DNA of 23,912 nt from JBGTFE01 sp036403235 (GCA_036403235.1 DASWRI010000002.1:1-23912), one strand, 5' to 3'. Counted from the first letter of the stretch, positions 1-7,377 are shown. The notes: generated by a model not told the origin, from the sequence alone. Program-made: numbers and translations.

Positions 1-116
1 CGCGCCGTCGGGTAATCGTAAGCCGTCAGGCAGACCAATTTCTCGCCGCGCTCTTTTGCCGCGCGAATCGCCGGCAGATAAACTTTTTCGGGTTTGTCGG
101 GTTTTAAGTAAGCCAT
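1..116 (-). CDS. panB: PanB, 3-methyl-2-oxobutanoate hydroxymethyltransferase (5' part only)
   Basis: Only the first 38 codons lie in the window; the gene runs off the left edge. The translation starts MAYLKPDKPEKVYLPAIRAA and reaches LTAYDYPTAR, the highly conserved N-terminal signature of ketopantoate hydroxymethyltransferase. This enzyme moves a one-carbon unit from 5,10-methylene-tetrahydrofolate to 2-oxoisovalerate in pantothenate (coenzyme A) synthesis in the cytoplasm. The ATG at 114-116 is the only reasonable start because the PanB homology begins about 25 residues after it. The gene follows folK on the same strand, and folK next to pan genes is a common arrangement. The two are separated by 66 bases that contain an inverted repeat, so expression may not be simply co-transcriptional. 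The identity rests on one short but diagnostic motif. Confidence 0.85.
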   Translation of the reverse strand, partial: MAYLKPDKPEKVYLPAIRAAKERGEKLVCLTAYDYPTA

Positions 117-182
117 AAAATCAGTGGTCGGTGGTCGGTGGTCGGTTTTTGCCTTTTCTGACAACTGACCACCGACCACTGA
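117..182. repeat. Heptamer-periodic inverted repeat at the folK 3' end (element A)
   Basis: The left arm is three tandem copies of the 7-mer GTGGTCG. A perfect 15-base inverted repeat pairs 121-135 (TCAGTGGTCGGTGGT) with 168-182, leaving a loop of about 32 bases. The right arm ends directly against the folK stop codon (TAG on the minus strand at 183-185). The hairpin could act as a terminator or mRNA 3' end for folK. It belongs to a family of five such elements in this window that share the 7-base period and the gene-end position. Confidence 0.8.
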
Positions 183-746
183 CTAATCCAGCATTTCGCT
201 TTTGATAAACATCTGCATTTCTTCGTTTTCAAACGCGCGTTTGGCGTTTGGATTCCAGCGTTTGACGACGGCAAAATCGCCGCATTCGTTTGACAGCTCC
301 TGTAGATTTTTCTGCAAAACCGGATGAACCAGATGCGGCGCGATTTCGATTAGAGGCACAAGCACAAAACGCCGCTCGTGCATGCGCGGGTGCGGCAGCG
401 TCAAAAATTCGGTGTCGCATTGATAATCGCCGAAAAGCAGCAAATCCAAATCGACCGTGCGCGGCTTTTTCAAGTTTTTGTCGCGCCGCCCGAGCAGATA
501 TTCTATCCGCAGCATCCGCGCCATCATCTGCGAAGCGGAAATGCTTTTGATGTGAATTTCCGCCACCATATTCAAAAAAGTGCCGTGATTTTCGACGTCG
601 AAAGGCTCGGTTTCGTAAATCGCGGAAAGTTTGTTGACAACAAAGCTCGCTTCGAGCAGACCGCGCACGGCGAGCAGCAGATTGCCCGCCCGATTTCCGA
701 GATTCGAGCCGAGACTGACGTAAGCTGTCGTAAATTCAGTTTCCAC
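183..746 (-). CDS. folK: FolK, 2-amino-4-hydroxy-6-hydroxymethyldihydropteridine pyrophosphokinase
   Basis: This 187-residue protein transfers pyrophosphate from ATP to 6-hydroxymethyl-7,8-dihydropterin, the step before dihydropteroate synthase in folate synthesis. Visible family features are the N-terminal AYVSLGSNLGNR, SAIYETEPF around residue 41, FLNMVAEI around 58, PRTVDLDLLLFGD from 95, and LPHPRMHERRFVLVPL from 118. D99 and D101 correspond to the two magnesium-binding aspartates of the family. The length is slightly above the usual 160-170 because of a charged C-terminal tail. The start is GTG (CAC on the plus strand, 744-746), three codons ahead of the conserved AYVSLGSN. No good Shine-Dalgarno sequence precedes it. 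panB lies 66 bases downstream on the same strand. Confidence 0.95.
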   Translation of the reverse strand: METEFTTAYVSLGSNLGNRAGNLLLAVRGLLEASFVVNKLSAIYETEPFDVENHGTFLNMVAEIHIKSISASQMMARMLRIEYLLGRRDKNLKKPRTVDLDLLLFGDYQCDTEFLTLPHPRMHERRFVLVPLIEIAPHLVHPVLQKNLQELSNECGDFAVVKRWNPNAKRAFENEEMQMFIKSEMLD

Positions 747-977
747 TTTTTAAATGTATCGGTTTGAAAAAGAATGAATGAAACAAGTTTGCGAAAAATT
801 CGCGCAAAGCGCAAATAATTTTCCGTATTTTACAATATCTTTTACTTTTTTGCGCTGAAATGTTTCAATTAAAGTGTTGAAACTTTAGAATCCAGCAATG
901 CGTTTTACTTTTCTTGAAACGCGTTCGGGCGGCTTAAAAGCGTGTGCCGTCTTGACAGTAAATAACACGAAAACAAG
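747..977. other. Divergent intergenic region between folK and the AlbA_2 gene
   Basis: These 231 bases must hold the promoters for both divergent genes. I see a 7-base inverted repeat, GTTTCAA at 862-868 and TTGAAAC at 877-883, which could be an operator. A TTGACA sits at 952-957, but no convincing -10 box follows it at the right distance before the start codon at 978. No confident promoter can be called, and no reading frame here looks real. Confidence 0.4.
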
Positions 978-2270
978 ATGCCGCGCAGAAAATTCCGCAA
1001 CAGTCAGCGAACAGACTACACAAACGACCGCTCTTTTCAAGAATATATCTTGAATCAACCCGCGCCTCAAACCACGCGCACCGAGCTGATGCGGCTCATT
1101 CGCGGCGGCGAAGACACGTATCTCGAACTCAAAGTTAAGCTTTCAAATTCGGAAAGAATCACGCAGGGAATCGTCGCGCTCGCCAATACGGCGGGCGGAA
1201 CGATGATTTTCGGCGTCACCGACCAGCTTCGCGTCGAAGGCGTCAACAACCCGGAAGGCGTTCAGGAAGAATTGGTGCGCATCTGCCGCGAGGAAATCTT
1301 CCCGCCGATTGTGCCTTTAATCGATTCGATTGCGTTTGACAGCGGCCGCCGCGTCGTCGTGCTCGACATCGACGGCAAACGTCCGCCCTACCGGACGCGC
1401 GACGGCCGTTTTTATATTCGTATCGGCGAGGAAAAACGCGAGATTTCGCGAACGGAGCTGTCAGATTGGCTCGATGAGATTCGCCCGCTCGCATACGAAA
1501 ATATTCCGATTGCAAATGCGCTCGAAAACGATTTCGACGACGCGCTTTTGTGGAGCTTCGCCAATTCGTTCGAGGACAGCGCTTTGGGTAAAAACATTTA
1601 TCAAACCGCCGATTTTCTGAAAAAGGATTTGCTGCTCGCCGTCGGAAATCCGGAAGAATTTTTGCCGTCGGTCGCCGCCGTTCTGCTGTTTGGAAAAAAC
1701 GAGCGGGTTTCCGAATTTTTTCCGCGTTCGCAGATTACGGTCGCGCGCTATTCGGGCGAAAACGGCAACGCGCAAATCGTGGAAACTTCGGAATTAAAAG
1801 GAAATCTCCTGACGCTTTACGAATCGATTCTGCAATTTATCGAGCGCTACTGCGATTTGTCGAAAGACAAGCCGCGCAAATCTCCGGCGGACGCCGCTGC
1901 TCCGGTTTCGGCGCGCGGAAATTATCAAATTTATGCGATTCGCGAAGCGGTCGCAAATCTTCTGACGCATCGCGATTTGGCCTTGCGCGACATTCCGACG
2001 CGCGTTTTGATTTACGACAACGCCATCGAATTCGTCAATCCGCGGCGGACGAACGGATTTGTTCCGCCCGCTTCGCGCGCGATTCGCTACGGCATCACGC
2101 AAAGAGTAAATCCGCAAATCGCCGCGATTTTCTCCAAACGCGAATACGGCACGACCGTCCCCATCGGCGGCCTGCCGATGCTCCTGCGCCAGGCGAAACA
2201 TTTTTCCGGCCGCCGCGCCGAGATTTACACTTCAAACGATGAATTTAAGCTGAAAATTTACGGAAGCTAA
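978..2270 (+). CDS. Schlafen/AlbA_2-domain ATP-binding protein (RecG-like C-terminus)
   Basis: This 430-residue protein has the layout of the family often annotated as 'ATP-dependent DNA helicase RecG-like' or 'Slfn AlbA_2 putative regulator', although no helicase is present. Residues about 36-160 form the AlbA_2 domain: GEDTYLELKVKLSN, then ANTAGGTMIFGVTD, and a tail with RDGRFYIRIGEEKREIS. Residues about 310-430 are a GHKL/HATPase_c_4-like part with IREAVANLLTHRDL at 321-334, matching the EAxxNAxxHRDY pattern of the family. The role is probably nucleic-acid-linked regulation or defence, but the family has no general biochemical assignment. The ATG at 978 has only a weak purine tract before it. 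Another in-frame ATG at 1089 sits too close to the AlbA_2 motif to be preferred. The gene converges on the VWA gene across repeat element B. Confidence 0.85.
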   Translation: MPRRKFRNSQRTDYTNDRSFQEYILNQPAPQTTRTELMRLIRGGEDTYLELKVKLSNSERITQGIVALANTAGGTMIFGVTDQLRVEGVNNPEGVQEELVRICREEIFPPIVPLIDSIAFDSGRRVVVLDIDGKRPPYRTRDGRFYIRIGEEKREISRTELSDWLDEIRPLAYENIPIANALENDFDDALLWSFANSFEDSALGKNIYQTADFLKKDLLLAVGNPEEFLPSVAAVLLFGKNERVSEFFPRSQITVARYSGENGNAQIVETSELKGNLLTLYESILQFIERYCDLSKDKPRKSPADAAAPVSARGNYQIYAIREAVANLLTHRDLALRDIPTRVLIYDNAIEFVNPRRTNGFVPPASRAIRYGITQRVNPQIAAIFSKREYGTTVPIGGLPMLLRQAKHFSGRRAEIYTSNDEFKLKIYGS

Positions 2271-2280
2271 AAAACTGAGA

Positions 2281-2392
2281 AGTCAGAAGTGAAAACCGAA
2301 AGCACAAAGTAAAAAGGTGAGAGATTGATTTAACTCTCACCTTTTCCGTTGTTAACTATCAGTTTTCAGCTCTCACTTTTCACTTCTTACTC
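2281..2392. repeat. Heptamer-periodic nested inverted repeat between convergent genes (element B)
   Basis: Two nested stems are visible. The inner stem is a perfect 12-base pair, 2312-2323 with 2334-2345 (CTCTCACCTTTT), around a 10-base loop. The outer stem is a perfect 11-base pair, 2285-2295 (AGAAGTGAAAA) with 2377-2387. Both arms can be written as successive 7-base words: AGTCAGA, AGTGAAA, ACCGAAA, GCACAAA, GTAAAAA, GGTGAGA on the left, and ATCAGTT, TTCAGCT, CTCACTT, TTCACTT on the right. The stop codon of the minus-strand VWA gene (2380-2382) lies inside the outer arm. It probably ends transcription for both converging genes. Confidence 0.8.
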
Positions 2393-3636
2393 GGCTCGTC
2401 TTTCGGCGTTGTGTAAAACGGGCGATGCTGAACGACGAATTGCTTGTCCTCGTAGACGCCGTCGCCGTTGATGTCGACTTTTACTTCCAATTTATATTTT
2501 TTGCCGTCGCGCGGTTTTTCGCCCGCGTCGTAGGCGATGCTGTATTGATTGCGCAAAAGCGCGTTGATGTTTTGCAAAACGCCGGGAATTTCGCCGGGAA
2601 ACGTTACCGGAAAATATCCGCCGCCCGATTCGGTGGCAAACGTTTTCAAAGTGTTCTGCGCCTGCAAAAACGTCAGTCGGCCGGGCGAGCCGTCCAAACC
2701 GTCGGTCGGCGGAAGCTGGCTTTCGTACATTTTATAAAAGAGGTTTCCCGTGCCGATAATAAAAATCGGGATGCCGGCGTTTTGAATCACTTTGCGAACC
2801 TCGTCGTAATTCGTGCGGCTGAAAGTATCGATGCCGGAAGCGACGAGAATAATCGCGCGGCGTTTTGAAGTAACTTCGACCATTCCGCCGTAAACCGCCG
2901 TTTTTTCCTTTGAGTTTTCCAAAACGACCGCGTCCGCCTTGCCGCCAACGAGCGCAAATTTTACCGCGTCGAAAAGATTGTTTTCGCTAAAGGCGGGCGA
3001 ATTTCTGAGCAGAATATCGACCGTTTGAGAAAGACGCGCCGGGTCGTTGGTAAAATCGGTAATCGGCGTCGGGCGCATATCAAACGCGATGACCGAAGCG
3101 TAATCGTCAGGCGGTTTGATAAAGCGCGAGAGAAAATATGCGACCGGGCGAATGACTTCGGTCGTTCCGTTTTCCATTCCGCGATTTGCCAGATAGCCGA
3201 ATCTTTCCGTCCATTTGCTGTATTCGACGACGAGCGAAACGGTAATCGGCGCGTCGGGCATCGAAAAGCTCGATATTTCCTGTTTGATGCCGTTTTCAAA
3301 GACGGCGAAGTTTTCCTTTTTCAGGCCGGTGATGATTTGCTTTGTCTTTTTGTCATAAACGACGGCATCGACGTTGACGATGTTCGTCTTGATTTTCAAA
3401 GGCTCGTCGTCGACGACCGCGTTTTTTTCTTCTTCCGCCTGTTTTTGCGCTTCCTGTTCCTTTTTCAGCTCTTCTTCGGTTTTCGGCAGCGGCCGCTCGT
3501 TTTTCTTTCCGTCGCCTTTCGGCTTTTCCTGTTTCTGCGTTTTCGACTGCGCCAACGCCGTGGCGTTAAACGCGAACGAAATCAAAATTAAAAACGAAAT
3601 TAAGCCCGAAAGACGCGCGATAAAATTGGATTGCAT
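2380..3636 (-). CDS. Secreted VWFA-related protein of the acidobacterial type
   Basis: This 418-residue protein starts with a signal peptide (hydrophobic core about 8-28, likely cut after ALAQ at 27-30). A Lys/Glu-rich low-complexity stretch follows to about residue 75. Then comes the conserved entry of the VWFA-related acidobacterial family: KIKTNIVNVDAVVYDKK, ITGLKKENFAVFENG and KQEISSFS. A von Willebrand A-like fold follows to about residue 370, with ILVASGIDTFSRTNYDEV as the usual late strand. The MIDAS position, normally DxSxS, reads EYSKW at 138-142, so metal-dependent ligand binding may be lost or altered. The role is unknown; family members are extracytoplasmic and often numerous in these genomes. 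The start has AAAGG about 10 bases upstream of ATG. The last codons lie inside repeat element B. Confidence 0.88.
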   Translation of the reverse strand: MQSNFIARLSGLISFLILISFAFNATALAQSKTQKQEKPKGDGKKNERPLPKTEEELKKEQEAQKQAEEEKNAVVDDEPLKIKTNIVNVDAVVYDKKTKQIITGLKKENFAVFENGIKQEISSFSMPDAPITVSLVVEYSKWTERFGYLANRGMENGTTEVIRPVAYFLSRFIKPPDDYASVIAFDMRPTPITDFTNDPARLSQTVDILLRNSPAFSENNLFDAVKFALVGGKADAVVLENSKEKTAVYGGMVEVTSKRRAIILVASGIDTFSRTNYDEVRKVIQNAGIPIFIIGTGNLFYKMYESQLPPTDGLDGSPGRLTFLQAQNTLKTFATESGGGYFPVTFPGEIPGVLQNINALLRNQYSIAYDAGEKPRDGKKYKLEVKVDINGDGVYEDKQFVVQHRPFYTTPKDEPSKK

Positions 3637-3714
3637 AAGATTAGACCTTTTCCAAAGGGATTTTAACTTTTAGATACAAATTGTCGGCTTTTAGTTGGAA
3701 AGAATCAAGGAAAA

Positions 3715-3810
3715 GCGAGCGGCGAGCTCGAATGGTTAAGTGAAATATAAAAAAGCGGCGGGCAGAAATCAAAGTAACTGCTCGCCGCTCACTGCTTACT
3801 TTTCACTACA
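3715..3810. repeat. Heptamer-periodic inverted repeat downstream of the LecA-like gene (element C)
   Basis: GAGCGGCGAGC at 3717-3727 pairs perfectly with GCTCGCCGCTC at 3780-3790. A second, overlapping option pairs GCGGCGGGCAG near 3755 with 3778-3788 (10 of 11). AGTGAAA near 3739 can pair with TTTCACT at 3801-3807. The right arm reads as 7-base words AACTGCT, CGCCGCT, CACTGCT, TACTTTT, CACTACA and ends next to the stop codon of the minus-strand gene at 3812-3814. Its words are GC-rich, unlike elements D and E, but the period, pairing and location are the same. Confidence 0.75.
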
Positions 3811-3811
3811 C

Positions 3812-4669
3812 TTACGGCATGATTTCGATTGTCACGTCAAACGCGCCCGAGTTGTCGTCCAGATTTGCTTCGTTGATGCCGAGAAACAGCGCGCCGTCGC
3901 GCGGGGCGACGAATTCTTTCGAGTTGCCGACAAAAATGAAATCGTTGTTATCGTCGCCGATAACGGCAATCAATCCGCCGGTCGCTTCATTTGACATCAA
4001 TTTGTCTTTGTCGGAGAGCGAGTAGATTCCGCCCGGCGTCGTGTAATTTCCGTTGCCCAGCGAAACGCTGCCGATGCCGGAAATCTTGATTTTTTGTCCT
4101 TTTTTTACGACCCAGCCCGAATTTGTCCAGCCGTTTGCCGTGTTGTCGGCCAGAACTTTGACGCCGAGCTGAACCGGCTTCGGCAGCGAGTTTGTGTAGC
4201 CGGGATTGGTCGTGGCGTTGTTTGTCGAAGTGCTGACGGGCGTCGGCATGACGGTCGAATTTTGATTGGCGCTCGTATCGATTTTTGGCGAGCTCGTCAC
4301 CGGATTATTTGTTTTATCCGTTTGTCCGACGTTAATAATCGTGTCGCCCGCGGGTTTGGTTGTGTTCGGATTGGTCGAGGTCGAATTCGATTTTACCGGC
4401 AGCTGCGTCGAGGTTTTGGTGCTGACCGTCGATAAAGCGCTCTGGTCGAATTCGATTGACTCGATTTCGTCGGCGTAAAAATTCATACGGCGCTGGCGCG
4501 TACCGTCGCCGATAAGGACGGTAAACTGTCCGCCGTTGAAATTAACGATTTTGCCTTTGATAATGCTTCCGTCTTTGAGCCGAATCGTGTCGGCAAAGGT
4601 GAGCGCGGCGAGCGAAAAAATTAAACACAGGGAACAAACAATTCGGATAAATTTGGATTTTAAAAACAT
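3812..4669 (-). CDS. Secreted protein with a C-terminal LecA/PA-IL-like lectin domain
   Basis: This 285-residue protein has a signal peptide (FKSKF-type basic start, hydrophobic core ending at LTFAD). A short domain, DTIRLKDGSIIKGKIVNFNG to about residue 75, is common at the N-terminus of secreted acidobacterial proteins. A Thr/Ser/Asn/Pro-rich linker runs to about residue 160. The last 120 residues match the layout of the Pseudomonas galactose-binding lectin LecA: a strand with VKVLADN, then GWVVKKGQKIKISGIGSVSLG, TGGLIAVIGDD, FVAPRDGALFLGINEA, and DDNSGAFDVTIEI. LecA ends NNSGSFSVNI, so the calcium/sugar loop is partly kept. I choose the ATG at 4667-4669 because GGAGGT lies just upstream and the signal peptide starts there; an ATG 54 bases earlier would add 18 non-signal residues. 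The lectin call is by remembered pattern only. Confidence 0.72.
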   Translation of the reverse strand: MFLKSKFIRIVCSLCLIFSLAALTFADTIRLKDGSIIKGKIVNFNGGQFTVLIGDGTRQRRMNFYADEIESIEFDQSALSTVSTKTSTQLPVKSNSTSTNPNTTKPAGDTIINVGQTDKTNNPVTSSPKIDTSANQNSTVMPTPVSTSTNNATTNPGYTNSLPKPVQLGVKVLADNTANGWTNSGWVVKKGQKIKISGIGSVSLGNGNYTTPGGIYSLSDKDKLMSNEATGGLIAVIGDDNNDFIFVGNSKEFVAPRDGALFLGINEANLDDNSGAFDVTIEIMP

Positions 4670-4687
4670 ACTACCTCCAAAGATTTT

Positions 4688-4717
4688 TTTAAATTTCGGG
4701 TTGTTTTGACGTGTCAA
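4688..4717 (-). promoter_or_regulatory. Putative promoter of the LecA-like gene
   Basis: On the minus strand TTGACA (4717-4712) is followed after 18 bases by TTTAAA (4693-4688). This would start transcription about 12 bases before the start codon, leaving just the GGAGGT ribosome site. The -35 box lies in a near-perfect 12-base palindrome (TTGACGTGTCAA on the plus strand). On the plus strand the same palindrome gives TTGACG followed 16 bases later by TACAAA, facing the kinase gene, so the site may be bidirectional. Confidence 0.4.
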
Positions 4718-4902
4718 TCGCAATTTTTACAAACACTTGGGAAAATTCTTCGGGGAAAGCGACAAAAACAGATGCCGTTCCGAATTAAAAGGATTGCAGA
4801 AATCTACAAGAAACAAAAACAAGTGGATTATACACAAAATTTTTGAAGTTGTTAATCGAAATTTGGATTTTGGAGGTTTCAATCTAAAATTGAACGAAAA
4901 AT

Positions 4903-5787
4903 ATGAATCAAATAAGCGAAAAAATCAAAGCAATCTTCCCGCGTCTCGAAATCAAATCAGTCCGCGCCAACTCGGAAGGCCTGATAAACGAAGTTTTCAT
5001 CGTCAACGAAGATTTGGTTTTTCGCTTTCCGAAAAATAACGATTGGGGCAAAAAACTGCTTTCGAACGAGACGAAAATCATCGAGCTCGCCCGGAAACAC
5101 GTCGAAATGCCGCTGCCGCAGTTTGAATACGTCGCGGAAGATTTGGTCGTTTATCGTTTTATCAGGGGCGATGCCCTCCGGCGCGAAGACGTTTTGAAGC
5201 TGGGCGACAAGGAACAGGCGCGCATCAGCGAGCAATTAGCCCGATTTTTGCGGCAGTTTCACGATATTCCGATGCGGGAAATCGAAGAAAGCGGAATCGC
5301 GCCGTCGGACGTCAACCGCAGCTGCGACGTGTGGCTTGAGCTTTTTGAAGACGTGAAAAAAGAGCTTTTTCCCTCGATGATGCCGCACGTCCGCGAGTCG
5401 ATTTCCGAGCATTTCGCGCCTTTGATAACGGGCGAAAATTTTATGGATTACACGCCGACGCTCGTCAACGGCGACATCGCTCCGTATCACATAATCTTTG
5501 ACCGCGAAGCGAAAAGCATCAACGGCATTATCGATTTCGGAACGGCCGGAACGGGCGACCGGGCGGCGGATTTTGCCTGTCTGATTTACAATTACGGCGA
5601 GAGCTTTCTCAAGCAAATGACCGTTGTCTATCCCGAAATTGCCGACGCGATTGACCGCGCCCGTTTCTGGGCCGGAACTTTGCCGCTGCAGTGGGCTTTG
5701 AGCGGGCTCAGGACAAAAAAATACTGGTGGAATCTGGTTCATCTCGGCGGCGCGCGAGACGCATCGGTAATCGGCGGCAAATTTTGA
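4903..5787 (+). CDS. APH/choline-kinase family phosphotransferase
   Basis: This 294-residue protein has the aminoglycoside phosphotransferase fold. An ATP-binding lysine is seen in FRFPK (K44) with an SNET glutamate at 57. The catalytic loop is LVNGDIAPYHIIFD (D191), followed by IIDFG (D211) and GDRAADFA. The usual HGD...N loop is changed: the histidine before Asp is an asparagine and the magnesium-binding Asn position holds His (PYHI). This variant occurs in some relatives, but the substrate cannot be inferred; antibiotics, sugars and choline are all used by the superfamily. The ATG at 4903 has no clear Shine-Dalgarno sequence; GGAGG at 4872-4876 is 26 bases away. The next gene starts one base after this stop codon, so the pair is translationally coupled. 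Confidence 0.82.
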   Translation: MNQISEKIKAIFPRLEIKSVRANSEGLINEVFIVNEDLVFRFPKNNDWGKKLLSNETKIIELARKHVEMPLPQFEYVAEDLVVYRFIRGDALRREDVLKLGDKEQARISEQLARFLRQFHDIPMREIEESGIAPSDVNRSCDVWLELFEDVKKELFPSMMPHVRESISEHFAPLITGENFMDYTPTLVNGDIAPYHIIFDREAKSINGIIDFGTAGTGDRAADFACLIYNYGESFLKQMTVVYPEIADAIDRARFWAGTLPLQWALSGLRTKKYWWNLVHLGGARDASVIGGKF

Positions 5788-5788
5788 A

Positions 5789-6208
5789 ATGAAAATAACT
5801 TTCAGACAAATAAAAGACGAAGATTTCGAGTTTCTGTGGCGACTTCACAACGCCGCGCTGAAAGATTATGTGACGCAGGTCTGGGGCTGGGACGAACAAC
5901 TCCAGCGAGAAATGTTTGCGCGCGAATTCAGCCCGAACGAAGGAAAAATAATTCTCGTCGGCGGCCGCGGCGCGGGATTTTTTCGCGTGATTGAAAGGGA
6001 ACGGGAGAGGGTTCTCGTTTCGATTCGGCTTTTGCCCGAATTTCAGAAAAAAGGAATCGGCACAAAAATAATCAAAGATTTGCTCAATGATTCGAAAAAC
6101 CCGGTCAGGCTTCAAGTTTTAAAGATAAATCCGGCGCGCGCTTTGTATGAAAGACTCGGTTTTGAAATATACGACGAAACCGAAACACATTTTTTGATGA
6201 AGAATTAA
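5789..6208 (+). CDS. GNAT-family N-acetyltransferase
   Basis: This 139-residue protein is the size of a single GNAT domain. It opens ITFRQIKDEDFEFLWRLHN and has the acetyl-CoA motif A as SIRLLPEFQKKGIGTKIIKDL (QKKGIG pyrophosphate loop), then NPARALYERLGFEIYDET, the classic family ending. It should transfer an acetyl group from acetyl-CoA to an amine; the acceptor is unknown. ATG lies one base after the TGA of the kinase gene, implying co-translation and perhaps a shared small-molecule modification role. The gene ends at repeat element D, shared with a converging gene. Confidence 0.9.
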   Translation: MKITFRQIKDEDFEFLWRLHNAALKDYVTQVWGWDEQLQREMFAREFSPNEGKIILVGGRGAGFFRVIERERERVLVSIRLLPEFQKKGIGTKIIKDLLNDSKNPVRLQVLKINPARALYERLGFEIYDETETHFLMKN

Positions 6209-6211
6209 AAT

Positions 6212-6260
6212 AAGGTGAAAAGTGAAAAATTAGAAACAATTTTTCACTTTTCACCTTTTA
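6212..6260. repeat. Heptamer-periodic perfect 20-bp hairpin between convergent genes (element D)
   Basis: Positions 6212-6231 and 6238-6257 form a perfect 20-base inverted repeat around a 6-base loop (AGAAAC). The arms are tandem copies of GTGAAAA-type 7-mers. The plus-strand GNAT stop is at 6206-6208 and the minus-strand stop is at 6265-6267, so the hairpin fills the whole gap. Runs of A or T flank it on both sides, fitting a bidirectional intrinsic terminator. Confidence 0.85.
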
Positions 6261-6264
6261 CTTT

Positions 6265-7152
6265 TTATTGAGCTTCGGTGATGCTGGCCGGGCTTAGATT
6301 GAGAATGTTTTCTCCCGGCGTAATCATTACCTGCGAGCTCCAAATCGCGAAACCGTTGCGCGTTTTCGTGATTCCGAAAAGATAATAGCTGTCGGGCTTG
6401 ATATCTTTTATCAAAGCTTTGCCGTTGGCGTCGGTCAAAGCCGTGTATTTTGTGTGCTTGCTGATGGCGCTCAAAGCTTTCGACCGCGTGTCGCCGTAGC
6501 GGTCGGGATATAAAATCGCCAAACCGAAAGCGTTTCTCAAACCTTGTCCCGAATCGTCTTCGATGTTCGCGTCGGCCAGAATTTCTTCCAAATCCTTATC
6601 GAGCAGATAAAATTTCTCGTTTCTGACCGGTTGGATGCCGCCCGTCCGGCTGGAAATTTTCGCATCGACGACGACGCTTCCTCTATCTGAATTGCCCGAA
6701 ACCGTCTGGCCGGGAACGGTCGTCACCGACGACGGCTGCGAAGTTTGCGGCGCAGAAGTCGACGGTGCGGAAGTTTGCGGCGCGGTTTGAACGGTCGTCG
6801 AATCGCTCGGCGGTATCGTTACCTGATTCGGCGGCGCATCGCGAACCGATGTGTTACTGCTGCGCGAATCGACGGATTGTTTCCGGGCGACGTTGACGTT
6901 GACGTTTAAGTTCGCCGTGTCGTCGTTATTGTTTCGCATCCACGCAAATAAAAAGATAAGAAGCACCGCGCCGAGAATGGCGAGCGGAATAAAAATCCAT
7001 TTCGGAAAATCGTCTCTGACGGGCGGCGGAACCTCCGTTATCACGACGTTTCTTTCAATCGTCGGGTCAAGCAGCGGACGACCGCAATTGGCGCAGGCCG
7101 CGGCGGCGGTCGAAACTTCGTGCCCGCAATCCGGGCAAATCATTAAAGACAT
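6265..7152 (-). CDS. Membrane-anchored zinc-ribbon protein
   Basis: This 295-residue protein begins with a zinc ribbon (CPDC at 6-9, CANC at 20-23). One transmembrane helix follows at about 51-72 (WIFIPLAILGAVLLIFLFAW), then an Asn/Thr/Ser/Pro/Gln-rich linker to about 160. The C-terminal domain has LLDKDLEEILADANIEDD and ends ALIKDIKPDSYYLFGITKT...VMITPGENILNLSP. That last part resembles a carboxypeptidase-regulatory-like or transthyretin-like beta-sandwich. With the ribbon in the cytoplasm, the C-terminal domain would face the periplasm. Function is unknown. The start is well supported: GGAGGG lies about 8 bases upstream of the ATG at 7150-7152. The gene is divergent from the xylose-type transporter operon. 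Confidence 0.8.
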   Translation of the reverse strand: MSLMICPDCGHEVSTAAAACANCGRPLLDPTIERNVVITEVPPPVRDDFPKWIFIPLAILGAVLLIFLFAWMRNNNDDTANLNVNVNVARKQSVDSRSSNTSVRDAPPNQVTIPPSDSTTVQTAPQTSAPSTSAPQTSQPSSVTTVPGQTVSGNSDRGSVVVDAKISSRTGGIQPVRNEKFYLLDKDLEEILADANIEDDSGQGLRNAFGLAILYPDRYGDTRSKALSAISKHTKYTALTDANGKALIKDIKPDSYYLFGITKTRNGFAIWSSQVMITPGENILNLSPASITEAQ

Positions 7153-7377
7153 ATAAAATCCCTCCCTGTGTTCGAAATTAATACAAAATAATTATTATTT
7201 TCATCAAAAAACCAATACCGACCTTAGAAAAAGCAAATTTAGTGCCTTTGATAAAATTTCTTCGCTTTGAGCGAAATCATTGCCTATTCGCCGAGGTTGT
7301 GTGATAAATTTATAAAAAGATTTTCATACTTTAATTTTCCGAAAAACGAACTCCCGAAAGCATTAGATTTTCCGTTT
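7153..7377. other. Divergent intergenic region ahead of the xyl-type operon
   Basis: This stretch separates the zinc-ribbon gene and xylG. It contains a 6-base hairpin, TTCGCT (7261-7266) and AGCGAA (7270-7275), with a 3-base loop, and an AT-rich TATAAA at 7311-7316 that lacks a matching -35 box. A long open frame starting at a TTG (7267) extends the ATPase frame upstream, but the added residues have no family match. No operator can be named. Confidence 0.35.

Noticed and set aside
117..182. CRISPR array
   Set aside because: The repeats are contiguous 7-mers with no spacers and no cas genes are nearby.
4670..4723. 18-residue N-terminal extension of the LecA-like protein
   Set aside because: GGAGGT sits directly before ATG 4669 and the signal peptide begins there.
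4737..5039. 100-codon plus-strand frame overlapping the kinase gene
   Set aside because: Out-of-frame shadow of the APH gene with a basic, featureless product.
7267..7377. Upstream TTG extension of the XylG frame (37 residues)
   Set aside because: The added residues do not resemble the family, TTG is a poor start and no ribosome site is visible. XylG homology begins at ATG 7378.
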